Positions 25,585 to 34,858 of a DNA stretch of 64,000 nucleotides are shown piece after piece. The notes beneath the pieces are model-generated. The model was not told the origin of the DNA and did not search any database. It saw only the letters and a program-made list of their open reading frames with translations. How positions within the stretch are numbered: position 1 is the first letter of the stretch; every line of letters starts with the position of its first letter. Location: the NCBI GenBank assembly GCA_033980235.1, contig CM067066.1, positions 38,606,955-38,670,954 on the forward strand, written 5' to 3'. A program made the position numbers and the translations under genes. Origin of the DNA: Diadema setosum. Lineage: Eukaryota; Echinodermata; Echinoidea; Diadematoida; Diadematidae.

Positions 25585-27482
25585 GCCTTGCAGGTCTTAT
25601 GTGCACCTATCACGTTTGTCCATGTGCGCATTGATAAGATTGTTATTAAGTTATTAAGGTCCCATGTGTCCATGGTGAAGTTATCATCGTTAATGCAATA
25701 TATTCATGTCGCTTAGGGGAACCGTCTTTGAACAGCATTTCCACCCAAAAAAAAAAAAAGAAAAAAAAGAGAAGAAGAATCATCTCATCTAATATCCGAG
25801 AACCTAGCCCAATATCCACTGATTTAAAGAAAAACACAGTTGATAACTTTACATCTGCCTAAGATGACAAATAGGTGACGAGATATCAATTGTCCTCCAT
25901 GAGGTCGGGTGGGTTTAAGAAATGCTGCTGATGGATTGATTACTTGGGGGATTGTTCAAAGCAATTTCTAGTCGCGTCATTCATTTTGGACGCACAGTCC
26001 ATTTCCATTCAGCGAACGTTTCGCTGATGACCATGTTGCACCATGTTGGCGAGCCTGTGCCGCATCAATAATTAGGCCTACCTGTTACGCGCGTCACTTC
26101 TGTTTGGTCCGTCAAAGTTGAACGACCGCAATCTCAGTGTTGGGCCTATACATGAACGGCGGTATCAGAGAGGGGGAGAGAAGGGGGAGGGGAGGGAATA
26201 TAAGAGGGGGGAAGGGGAGGAGAGATGCCGGGGAAAAGAGAGAAAACAGAGAGAAAAGAGAGAAGTGGAGCGAGGGAGATATGGGTGGGGTGTTACCCTC
26301 TCACAGAGGCTCAAAATTGGCTCGTTTGCTGCGATGTCTTGCAGGCAGTATTATAGACCGAATTGTGCTCAATATCATATTGCGAAATGGGAGGTGCTAA
26401 AATCTGGTCGGGGTGACGTTTTATGTTATCAGCCAATAATCGGGCTTTCGATTTCTTCGCTTTCCTTTTAAGCTGTCTGTCCGCCTCGTTTTCTTTTCTT
26501 TCTTTCCGTTTTCTTTCGTCTAAAACGTATTGGGAGATAAATTTGCTAAATTGTGTGATGGAATGTTGAGGAAGGTCGGAAGAAAAGCGGGATGATGAGA
26601 GGGGAGACTGGAGACATGTGGGAGTGCGGAGAGTTTAAGTTGGTAAGCGCTGGCGATAATGACGCCTAGCCTTTATCCAGGCGTTCACGGGACCCAATTT
26701 CTTCTCGAATTCAATTGGGGCAAACACTGCGGTTGGGAGTGTAAGAGGACGATTTGTAATTCAAGTTACATGCTGCAATGATGGTTCTAGAGATGATATG
26801 TATTTTAGAATGTGTGTGCTTTGTTCTACCTGTCTTCACAAATTAAGAAAAGGTGACTTTATACAAGAAAGAAAAAAAATAATTTACAAGGAGATAGTCC
26901 ACGGCATACTCAGCATTATCATAAAGATATTTATCACATTCAGATCGCAAATCGGTTCTCGATCATTGCTTCTCGATATCATAACAATATTTTTTGTGTT
27001 CTGTTCTCTTCTTTAATAGGCTTCATAAGTAGATATTTTGAATTTCAGTTCAGTAAAAAAAAAAAAAGTTGCATTGTCTTAACACAACATACATAATACA
27101 TTTAGGAGATTTTTTTATAATAAGTACGAGACATGGTAAATAAGATCTCACAAAAGAAATATGCACTGAACGTCATAAACGGTCTCATCTCACAAGCGAA
27201 CTTACGACATTTATTCAAATATGATATGATTTTTTTTACTTCGCTTGCATACGTCAGTTCGTAGATTTGACAAATCACCACAGAGACGAAACAGCGTAGA
27301 TTAATTATCAGAGAAAAGTACTTGTCAAAAGACTACAGCTGTATGCGGACTGAGCAGGTATCGATTACAGACTGGAAGTAAAAGTTATGAAAACGAGAAA
27401 TTAATCCGCGCGATCGCTAGCCGCTTTCCCATGCCGTTAATCCGCGACTTTCTCACGAGCGTGTTATTGGAGAAGCGCTGCA

Positions 27483-27596
27483 TGACGGATAAGTGATCCG
27501 TCAGATTTCATAAAACGATATTGAGTCGACGTCGCGTTCACACTTAGCATCATTGATCGAATTTTATCTTACCCTCACCGATAGATGCGATCGGTG
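27483..27596. other. Two adjacent stem-loops in a GC-richer block
   Basis: TGACGGAT-AAGTG-ATCCGTCA (27483-27503) is an 8-bp perfect hairpin. CACCGAT-AGATGCG-ATCGGTG (27576-27596) is a 7-bp perfect hairpin extendable by a G:T and a C:G pair. Both lie in a block at 27410-27620 with more CG words than its neighbours. Function unknown. Confidence 0.5.
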
Positions 27597-28166
27597 GGTA
27601 CAAGGTAAAAATGTATATGTTTGGTGTGTGTAGACTTCACGCATCGATTATCGAACCGGATTGATAAGAATATTTCTTTCTTGTCTTTAGTTACAAAAAA
27701 AAAAGACAACGAAAGACAGGATTTCAAGACATTTTTAGGATAACCCACGATACTCAAATAAATCTGGGGAGCACTGTAGATTGTATCATTCTTCTGACGA
27801 CATTTATATCTACGATGATGACTTAAATTGCACTCAGGTTGTACGAAACAGAAATGAGAAAAAATTTGCTGAAGTATGGCGTAGCTCTAATTTTGAAGTT
27901 GCTAAGATTTGACTCTTTTGGCTGCGTTACCATGGTTTAATGATCTCTTCAACACTTGATTGGAAACCTCATGTCTAGTCTAGGATGGGATGGTTTGAAA
28001 TAGGTTGCTGTGTTCTGGATCGAAATGAAATTCACTCGGATTACGCGGAATCATGAAATCTGTACCACTAGGAGTCACTGATAGCGGTAAGTAGTTTTGA
28101 TTCTCTTATTCATAATCATTGCGTAGCACTTCTGTTTTATTGAATTTTGTTTCTTCTTTTTTCCAG

Positions 28167-28345
28167 TGATCGATATGACTCGCCATCTCATCGAGAAAGA
28201 AAATGTGAATGCGGCCGAGAGGAGGATAATGCAAGGAGTTGGAGGAAATCCCCGCGAGGAGATGCATCTTTTTTGGTATTTCCTTGTCTGGCCCTCTCCT
28301 CACTTCAGTCGTATAATGACAATCCAAAATATTCATAACGTATAA
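28167..28345 (+). other. Candidate terminal exon
   Basis: A strong polypyrimidine tract and acceptor (TTCTTCTTTTTTCCAG, ending 28166) are followed by a 58-codon frame in phase 2 to TAA at 28343-28345. The frame includes MTRHLIEKENVNAAERRIM. No polyadenylation signal was identified soon after and I recognise no family, so support is weak. Confidence 0.12.
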
Positions 28346-28630
28346 TGAAGACTTTCTCTAGGGGGTTTCCCGCGCGCGCGTATAACTAGCATTCCCCGGA
28401 TGGCTTTAAAAGTTAACAGGTTTCTTCTTCTGTTCGTGGATGATGGCAAACTAAATGGATGAGTGGGGAAAAAAAGAGAAATTTGATAACTCTTTTGTTT
28501 TCTGTCATTTCCTTTTATTTTTCAGGACTACGGGAATCTTCAGGTAGATAACTCCTAGCCATGTGCGTGATTGAAGATTTCTCGAATTCCAATCATTTTC
28601 GTCGATTCAAATGCCAAATGTGCCATTCAA

Positions 28631-28634
<4 letters not shown>

Positions 28635-28667
<33 letters not shown>

Positions 28668-28675
28668 CCAGATAT
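28635..28675. repeat. T41 run
   Basis: Forty-one consecutive T, i.e. an A41 tract on the minus strand. It lies directly after a minus-strand open frame (see 28676-28881). Confidence 0.97.
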
Positions 28676-28881
28676 GTAAGGTCAAAATTTGAGGATTGGC
28701 TATCCACTTTGATTAAAGTCCAAACCTGAACATTTTTTTCTTCTGGCACTTGAACACGACTGAGCACTTTCGTGTATCCGTCTGCCGTAACCATGGTTAC
28801 GTGTTCAAGGGCATTCTTTTGTAAAACCACACGATGAACAGTCACTTTTATGCAATCATTATGAACATACAGGATGTCTTT
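28676..28881 (-). other. Minus-strand open frame followed by A41, possible retrocopy fragment
   Basis: Read on the minus strand, a frame of about 68 codons opens after a stop at 28884-28882 and enters the A41 tract without a stop. Its composition is protein-like (mixed V, T, K, D, L, no low complexity), with segments such as ALEHVTMVTADGYTK and NVQVWTLIKVDSQSS, but I recognise no family. An open frame plus an A tail on the same strand suggests a retroposed transcript. Against this, there is no 3' untranslated region or polyadenylation signal between the frame and the tail, and no target duplication was found. A chance frame is quite possible. Confidence 0.2.
28787..28800. promoter_or_regulatory. 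RFX X-box-like palindrome
   Basis: GTAACCATGGTTAC is a perfect 14-bp palindrome fitting the RFX X-box form GTNRCC-N2-GGYNAC. It lies inside the minus-strand open frame at 28676-28881. Binding is not shown. Confidence 0.35.
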
Positions 28882-29018
28882 TTACTTTGTACAGGAGGAG
28901 ACTCGATATTACTTACTTCATAATTATTTTGATCTATTTAGTCCTTTTGGGGTATGATAAATCCAGATGATCGAAAGTTGTTTGATTTAACGCCAGCACT
29001 AGACTCACAGTCTGGCGC

Positions 29019-29023
<5 letters not shown>

Positions 29024-29106
<83 letters not shown>
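29024..29106. repeat. (TA)n microsatellite, 83 bp
   Basis: Longest pure TA run in the window. Just upstream CGCCAG (28991-28996) and CTGGCG (29012-29017) form an inverted pair. The isoleucine/tyrosine frames across it are artefacts. Confidence 0.97.
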
Positions 29107-29109
<3 letters not shown>

Positions 29110-30063
29110 GTGCATGCACAAACGCCAGAAATAATCATAATATTGTTGAGCAAAGCCATTAGGTTCTTGCTAATGGCTTCGTCCTGCTAAATGCAATCTT
29201 AATTAGCGATATAATAATAGAATCATAGCCGGTGCAACGAAGTCACAAATCACCTGCTCAGTTTCATATTTACGATATGACGCCCGAAATTAAGCATTAA
29301 TCAAGAGAACTCTCCCGCAGAGAGAAAACTCTTGATTCCCTTCGAGAGAAAATTTCATCTCGTCATGTTTTTAAGGTCATTAATTTGACTGATAGACCAG
29401 CGTAATATGTCTGCTCTCTGACTGCCTGGATAACCACCCTCCCCTTCAGTTGTCACGTAAATGAATATTCCACGATATTTGCCCTTGCTTTCCCTTCCAC
29501 CCCACCCCCCCCCCCCTCTTCCTTCCATCTAACCTGTCATCTCTACGCGTCTCTCACTTTTTTCCTCTATTCCTCCCGGAGACAAAAGTGTAATTATTTA
29601 AAAGGTTCGGCGTCCATCTCGGTCTATTATTGTTGTTAGGCATAAAACAAAATATTGATACCGATTGATTAGGTGATGGTACTTTTTAACGTTCGACCTT
29701 AGCCGATTGGGTACATTTAACGACCAATCTACTACCGGCCTTGCCGTTGATATAGCCCTGAGGTTAAGGGGAGATATACATTAGCGTCTTTGGGGCGTTA
29801 TAGGGAACGCGAAAGGACGATCATGGGGAAACAATAAATGACAATGGTCGTAGCGGGAAAGAGGTTTCGAACACACGCTGGCAAAAGCAGGCTGCACGTA
29901 CGCACGGAAATAATTATACACAAACAATGAACGCACACACGCACCCACGCACTCACCAACGCTTGCACGCTGAGAAAGAGAATCTCAGATATGAGTGGGG
30001 GCGGGTATATACAAGTTTTAGAGTGTGCGAGTGCTTGTGTATGCGTGTGTGAGTGCGTGCGTG

Positions 30064-30067
<4 letters not shown>
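29110..30067. other. Gene-free complex DNA
   Basis: 29130-29480 and 29640-29860 are complex non-repetitive sequence; the first holds the stem-loop at 29299-29337, and C12 lies at 29505-29516. From 29895 CACGCAC-type words build up to the GT/TA repeats. Confidence 0.5.
29299..29337. other. Two-step stem-loop
   Basis: AATCAAGAG (29299-29307) pairs with CTCTTGATT (29329-29337). Inside it, CTCTC (29310-29314) pairs with GAGAG (29320-29324) across a CCGCA loop. The fold has a 9-bp outer stem, a small internal loop and a 5-bp inner stem. It is too short for a normal microRNA precursor and has no T run after it. It lies in a complex stretch (29110-29480) that may be regulatory. Confidence 0.5.
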
Positions 30068-30122
<55 letters not shown>

Positions 30123-30123
30123 T
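30068..30123. repeat. (TA)n microsatellite with interruptions
   Basis: TA repeats broken by ATGTAT and ATAATAT, preceded by GTGTGCG-rich sequence from about 30020. Confidence 0.93.
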
Positions 30124-30125
30124 AA

Positions 30126-30260
30126 GGAGCTTTAGATTTTGACGCGCGGACGTTTGAGCCGACGCTTGCGCTGGACGTTCTCCTCTCCCTGCGTCGTGTG
30201 GAAAAGTAGCTTTAGATTACGCTGGGACGCAACCACCGAACTAAAGCGGTGGACGCAACG
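30126..30260. repeat. Short GC-rich repeat with AGCTTTAGATT motifs
   Basis: AGCTTTAGATT occurs at 30128-30138 and again at 30208-30218, each soon followed by GACGC or ACGC. The inverted CTAAAGC occurs at 30241-30247. Together with TGGGACGCAAC and GGTGGACGCAACG the stretch looks like a small degenerate element, perhaps a MITE, lying between (TA)n and (TAA)n arrays. No target duplication was found. Confidence 0.3.
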
Positions 30261-30289
30261 TATAAAAAACAAAATCGCGCCCCCATATG

Positions 30290-30290
<1 letters not shown>

Positions 30291-30361
<71 letters not shown>

Positions 30362-30440
30362 GTGGCTACTTGTATAGCGCACAGGTCCACTTTTCAGTGC
30401 TCATGGCGCTTCAAAAATGAAAAAATATCATATATTTACA
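30291..30440 (-). mobile_element. Retroposon-like 3' end with (ATT)n tail
   Basis: A pure (TAA)n run at 30291-30361 is followed by GTGGCTACTTGTATAGCGCA and then TGCTCATGGCGCTTC. Read on the minus strand this is a body ending in GCGCTATACAAGTAGCCAC plus a TATTATT tail, a layout I recognise from SINE-like repeats widespread in marine invertebrates. Sequence up to about 30680 (with TTTAAGTTTGGATTTGAATGA near 30605) may be more of the same element, but I cannot fix its 5' end or find a target duplication. Confidence 0.5.
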
Positions 30441-30699
30441 TGCATATACATATTCAAACATTTCAACAAAGAAAAAAAAATGGTAAACAAAAGCAAATAT
30501 ATACCAAATAAAGAATACAACATATATCAATTAAAATACAATATTAATCCAATATTAATGACATACAGCAATTACAGTCCTCAGTATGAAAGGAACAGAT
30601 AAGTTTTAAGTTTGGATTTGAATGACTCTGTAGATGACAGTTCCCTTAACTGAAGAAGTAACTGATCAGTGCATGAAGAAGCTCTCTACGTCGCAAACT

Positions 30700-31694
30700 G
30701 TGCGGACGTGAAAATAACCCAGTACGCGTTAATCTGGGAGAAATTCATCGAAGCATAAGTGAGCTAGTGCTCGAAAAATAGAGTCATGTCAATTTTCACT
30801 GCCAGAAAAACTGCTCTCCCATAGAGATAACACGTAAACTGGTCAAATCTTACAAGGATACTTTCAATTCATTTTTACGAGGCGATAACGTCATCCAATC
30901 AAAATGTTGTTTTACATTAATGAAAGAACATTTGATAAGCTACAACATATCAAAATCTGGGTGAAAATAGGCCAAGGATAAGTGAGATACGCTCGAGTAA
31001 ACTTGTAATTTGATGATGTCATTTTGAAAATTTATTCTTTTTATTTTATCAAGAAATTTGATATCTTTTAATCATTTTTCCAGCATCGCGAACCCATTAA
31101 ATGACATGTACAACTCATCAGCTTTCAGAATATGTAAAGAAAATGGGGGGTCATCGTCCATCCTGACGAGTAAAATCGGATTGAAAATTGGCGGTTTTTT
31201 TGGCATTGTTGCACTGTATATCGCCATTGACGCGCGCGCGGAATTTCAACTTTGACGGGCCCGTATGACGTCATATTGTGTCGGATTAACTTGAAACTTG
31301 GTAGAAATATTCCTTGACATTTTGGACATTTGATCCGTGTGAAAAAACTGAAAATTTCTATTGCATATAAGCTGTGCGTGCGAATATGTGCGCGCGCGTA
31401 CGCGTCCGTCCAATTTTTTCAATTTTTTCAAAAAATGCTCCAAATGATCTGAAACGTATGCAAAAACGTATGCTCGATTTGAGCATACAAATATTTCAAC
31501 GCGCGCGTACGCGCGCGTTTTAAGATAAATATGAATTTTGAGAATATGAGTAGAACCCGCTTGACTTGAAATATATGTGACGTAAATTTCATTGAAAAAT
31601 TCCATTCCATGAATGAGATATGCATGAAAATGTGTTTTCATATAATGACGTCATAGTGACGTCACGGTCGACTGATCACTATGATTTTACTTGA
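30700..31694 (+). repeat. CG-rich dispersed repeat with CRE palindromes (probable)
   Basis: This kilobase differs in composition from its surroundings. It contains alternating CG runs (GACGCGCGCGCGG near 31230, GCGCGCGTACGCG near 31391 and 31501) and three perfect CRE palindromes TGACGTCA (31266-31273, 31646-31653, 31657-31664). It also holds two related segments, at about 30732-30790 and 30951-31015, which share AATCTGGG, GGATAAGTGAG or CATAAGTGAG, and CTCGA. It directly abuts the hairpin-ended repeat. I take it as a degenerate transposable element or its internal part. No protein family is recognisable in its open frames. Confidence 0.45.
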
Positions 31695-31868
31695 TCTGTC
31701 GTCTTTGGGACATGATACATATATGGTATAATTTGACATTGATAGGCAATGCACTTTCCGAGCTAACTCTTGCACAACTTTTGCGGAGAAATAAAGAAAT
31801 AAAGAAAGAAGAATAAAGAATCAGTACAGATACAGAAGGTGATCCGAGAGGATACTCGGATCACCTAA
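31695..31868 (+). mobile_element. Hairpin-ended dispersed repeat, copy 1 (Helitron/Helentron-like)
   Basis: A 174-bp segment repeated at 39141-39319 with most positions identical. Similarity begins at TCTGTCGTC, just after an A, and stops at CTAA, just before a T. The 3' end is an 11-bp perfect hairpin, GGTGATCCGAG with CTCGGATCACC and a 6-nt loop AGGATA, whose last C is also the C of CTAA. An A/G-rich run (31788-31820) precedes the hairpin. The TC start, CTRR end and A-T flanks follow the rules for Helitrons, but the hairpin normally lies a few bases before CTRR. A hairpin at the very end is more like Helentrons. This copy may also be the 3' end of a longer element reaching upstream into the CG-rich repeat. 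Confidence 0.55.
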
Positions 31869-31898
31869 TGAATCAGTTGACGTATCAACGAAGTTAAC

Positions 31899-32591
31899 AT
31901 GAGAGTGGATGTCACTGAATCTCACCAAGGGGTAGATTATCAAGTGGGGATAATGTCAGGTGAGACATTGGTTAATTTGGGATCGAGATGCGTTGCTGCA
32001 CCTATAGAGTCAGATGCTTTAAGCACGCTTTCTCGTAGCATGTGTATTGGAACATGCGTAAGTGTCGAATGTGTTGTCAATCCTTCAAATAGGTAGGGAA
32101 TGAAGGGAGAGATAGAAGGTGTCGAGGTAAAGCAGATTGAGTTGGAACCGCATTTAGAGCCACCAGTTGGAAGGGGTGGGACAGATCTTTCTATGGAAGA
32201 GAAAGATGAACTGCGGAAGTTTCTGCGCAAACGACAGGATCTATTCTCCATAATTCCCAGTGGTACAGGACCGAAGGACATATTGACGCCGAAAAGGATG
32301 CATGATGAAACTTTAGAGAAAGGAGAACAGGTGTGGCTGCACAATCCTCTTAGGCGCAAAGGATTATCACCTAAACTCAAGTCGGAGTGGGAGGGACCAT
32401 TCACAATATTGAAGAGACTGAATGATGTGGTCTACAGAATTCAGATGACCAAACGAAGCAAGCCCAAAGTTGTGCACCGTGATCGGTTGTGGCGGTACAG
32501 AGTGCACAAGGAATTCTGGCTGGCTGAGGAAGAGACGAACTCAGCAACAGTGCTTAATAAGTGCACTCAGACAAGTAATGATGGAAATTAA
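31899..32591 (+). pseudogene. Ty3/gypsy-type retrotransposon pol remnant, internally deleted
   Basis: The frame runs from 31899, is broken by one TAG at 32094-32096, and resumes in the same frame at 32097 to a stop at 32591. The part before the stop and residues about 30-60 after it (counting from the ATG at 32100) resemble the stretch that precedes reverse transcriptase in Ty3/gypsy polyproteins, with VVNPSNR and the block ending RKRQDLFS. Residues about 66-135 are the C-terminal tail of integrase: KRMHD, then VWLHNP, the GPY/F-type WEGPF motif, LNDVVYRI and a KPKVVHRDRL block. Reverse transcriptase, RNase H and the integrase catalytic core are all absent. The junction lies near 32280-32297 and keeps frame. 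I see no LTR, primer binding site or polypurine tract around it. This is a dead relic or a deletion derivative. The family is clear, the clade is not. Confidence 0.85.
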
Positions 32592-33063
32592 GAGTCTTGT
32601 TGTTGTTGTTGATGTTGTTGAGTTTCTTTATTCATTTAGTTAGCTTCCAGTTTAGCATGTTTTGGTGTGTGGTGTAATTGCGTTTCAGACACCTTCTGAC
32701 ACCATTGTTTTTCATTAGTCAGTACGAGTATTTTATTCTTTTGGATGAAAGAATTTATAAGAGTTATTGAGTATGTGTGTGTTATGTATAACAGTACTTT
32801 TTGCACATAACATGGCATATATATATATATATTTTTTTTTTCTTAAACCAAATGAAGAAAAAAACGACAATAATAATGATAGTAACTGTTGCCAATGAAT
32901 GTGTGCTGGTGACAAGGGTCATTTTGCCCTATCAACTGGGGAAGTCCTGTCAAGTTAAGGTCCCTTAATTATGATTCAAGAGTTCTATACTGGTTGGAAT
33001 TATTTTGCGTTTTGCTTTTGTTTTTTTAAAGAGTCAAAAATTTGTGTATGTGCGTGTGTGTGT

Positions 33064-33108
33064 GGGGGGGGGGGGGGGGCTGCAGCCCCAGCCTACATCC
33101 CCCCCCCC
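33064..33108. repeat. G16 and C10 runs forming an inverted pair
   Basis: G16 at 33064-33079 is followed 19 bp later by C10 at 33099-33108, with CTGCAG and CCCCAG between. Ten G:C pairs could form a very stable hairpin. Such tracts are also prone to assembly error. Confidence 0.85.
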
Positions 33109-34805
33109 TCCTGTTCCGCGGCCCGTGTTTAATAGACAGGTATAAGTAGTGAAGAATATTCCAAGTCCTAGCTTGTATCGCTTTGCGGAGGCAGACCCTG
33201 GAATGTATATCAGCGGGTGAGACAGTAGATAATTTTGTTCCTTTGTAGAGTGTTATCCTTTAATATTCGGACGAATAAGCGACAACAAAAAGCCGAAAGG
33301 AGAAAAGGAAATCTTGCGTTGGAAACTGTAAAATGAAATAAAGGAGATTAAAAAGATCCTTAAAAAAAACAGGCCAAGATTTCGAGGATAACAGCCCGTC
33401 CACAAACCCACTAATCCCATTTAAAAAGAAAAATAAAAATCATGCTGATTGCTAGGGAATCTTTTATCATTTTCTTCTATGGACGGAATACGATGACGGC
33501 AACATAGGATGAAGCAGCGTGGCTTATACCGGCTTAGTTTTATATTTCTTCAGCATTTGACAGCTGTACGAATGTAAGCACAAAATTGTATATGCATTTA
33601 TGGAAATGTATAGTTGAATTTGTTAAGGTAATTTTACAACATGAACTACAGAGGTATACTCATGGATATATAGAAAGCAAGACAGAAAGATAGATAGGTA
33701 AATACATAGACAGATAGAAAGGTATATAGATAGATTGATAGATATCGTATATTAGTATACAATAGAACATGTGTATTAGCGTGATGAACGTGAATGTGAT
33801 TTATTTTAGGGTGTGTGCCCTTGTGTTTGTCTACTGAAGTGTGTCTGTGAAAAGGTGTCTGATAAAAAAAAAGAAAAAAGAGAGAAATGGAAAGGGGGAG
33901 GATGAGGGGGAAAGTTAGAAGGAGAGGGGGAGATGGAGAGAGAGAGAAAGAAAAGAGGCAAATGCATCTTCACCCTCAAGCTCTAGCAGCACAGACACAT
34001 ACATCGGCAACCAATGGCCGCCGTACGTGCGCCTTTCGCCCCCTTCACTGTGCGAGCAGCGCCCCGCTATTACCTGCAGGCATGCCACGATCGGGGAAAT
34101 TAATGCCGCGTATGCGCGCGAGCAAAGAAAAGAGAAAGGGAAGAGATAGCGGAATTGATTTCATAAATCAAGCATGGCCGGCGAAATGACGTCTTGGACA
34201 TCGGATAATTTTTAAGCCACTGACTCGTTCTTTTCTACATATTATTTAGTTTATCATCGATCTTTTCTCCTGTGTTTTACCCTTCTCTTCCCTCGCTACT
34301 CTCTTCCTTTTTTTTTCGTACAATTTTCCCTTCCAATTTTGTGGTGTTTTGTAGAGGAAGATGATTCCCTGTCAAAATCGCAAGCATACACGAATCTATC
34401 GTTCGGCTGGCACGCATCAGTGCGCGCGTTCAAAGCTCGCACCTGCCCGGCGCTCCGAATCAACGACAGGCCGTGTAGCGAGAAAATCCTTTATCTCCTG
34501 ACGAGCCACCGGCGATTAAAGGCCACGGAGGGTTCGATAAACGCATACCAAACAACTATCTGTTATTGTATTATTAATTTCATTTCATAGCGGCATTCTG
34601 ACTGGAGAAACCTTGTCAACTAAATCAAAAGTTCACTAAAAAACAAATGTTTAATGGGATGACTACACACAAATTATTTCGTATAGATACACAAATTTTA
34701 TTTTGCTGTTTCTGTGTTTTCTGTTTGAAAAAAAAACCGTATGATCAGCCCTTATTTTCATGAACATGCACCAAGTGAAAATGAAGGTATCTGAATGTAT
34801 GTCAC

Positions 34806-34858
34806 TTACTGCATATCGCGCAGCGGCGCTACCACCGAGCTAAAACCAGTCCACGGCA
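34806..34858 (-). repeat. tRNA-like fragment with A box only
   Basis: On the minus strand TAGCTCGGTGGTAGCGC (34842-34826) is a strong tRNA D-arm/A-box match. It is followed by a small stem-loop with a 7-nt loop (CTGC-GCGATAT-GCAG) in the position of an anticodon arm. No B box follows, so this is a truncated tRNA or SINE head at most. Confidence 0.35.

Larger units (their letters stand above)
23454..28140. other. Gene-free DNA
   Basis: GT-rich at 23580-23665, a CT run at 24520-24550 and a purine-rich block at 26160-26290 (GGGGGAGAGAAGGGGGAGG). Nothing resembles a coding exon, and the 117-codon frame at 26118-26471 lies mostly in the purine block. Confidence 0.55.

Noticed and set aside
31246..31641. 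131-codon minus-strand frame
   Set aside because: Lies within the CG-rich repeat and shows no transposase or polymerase motif.
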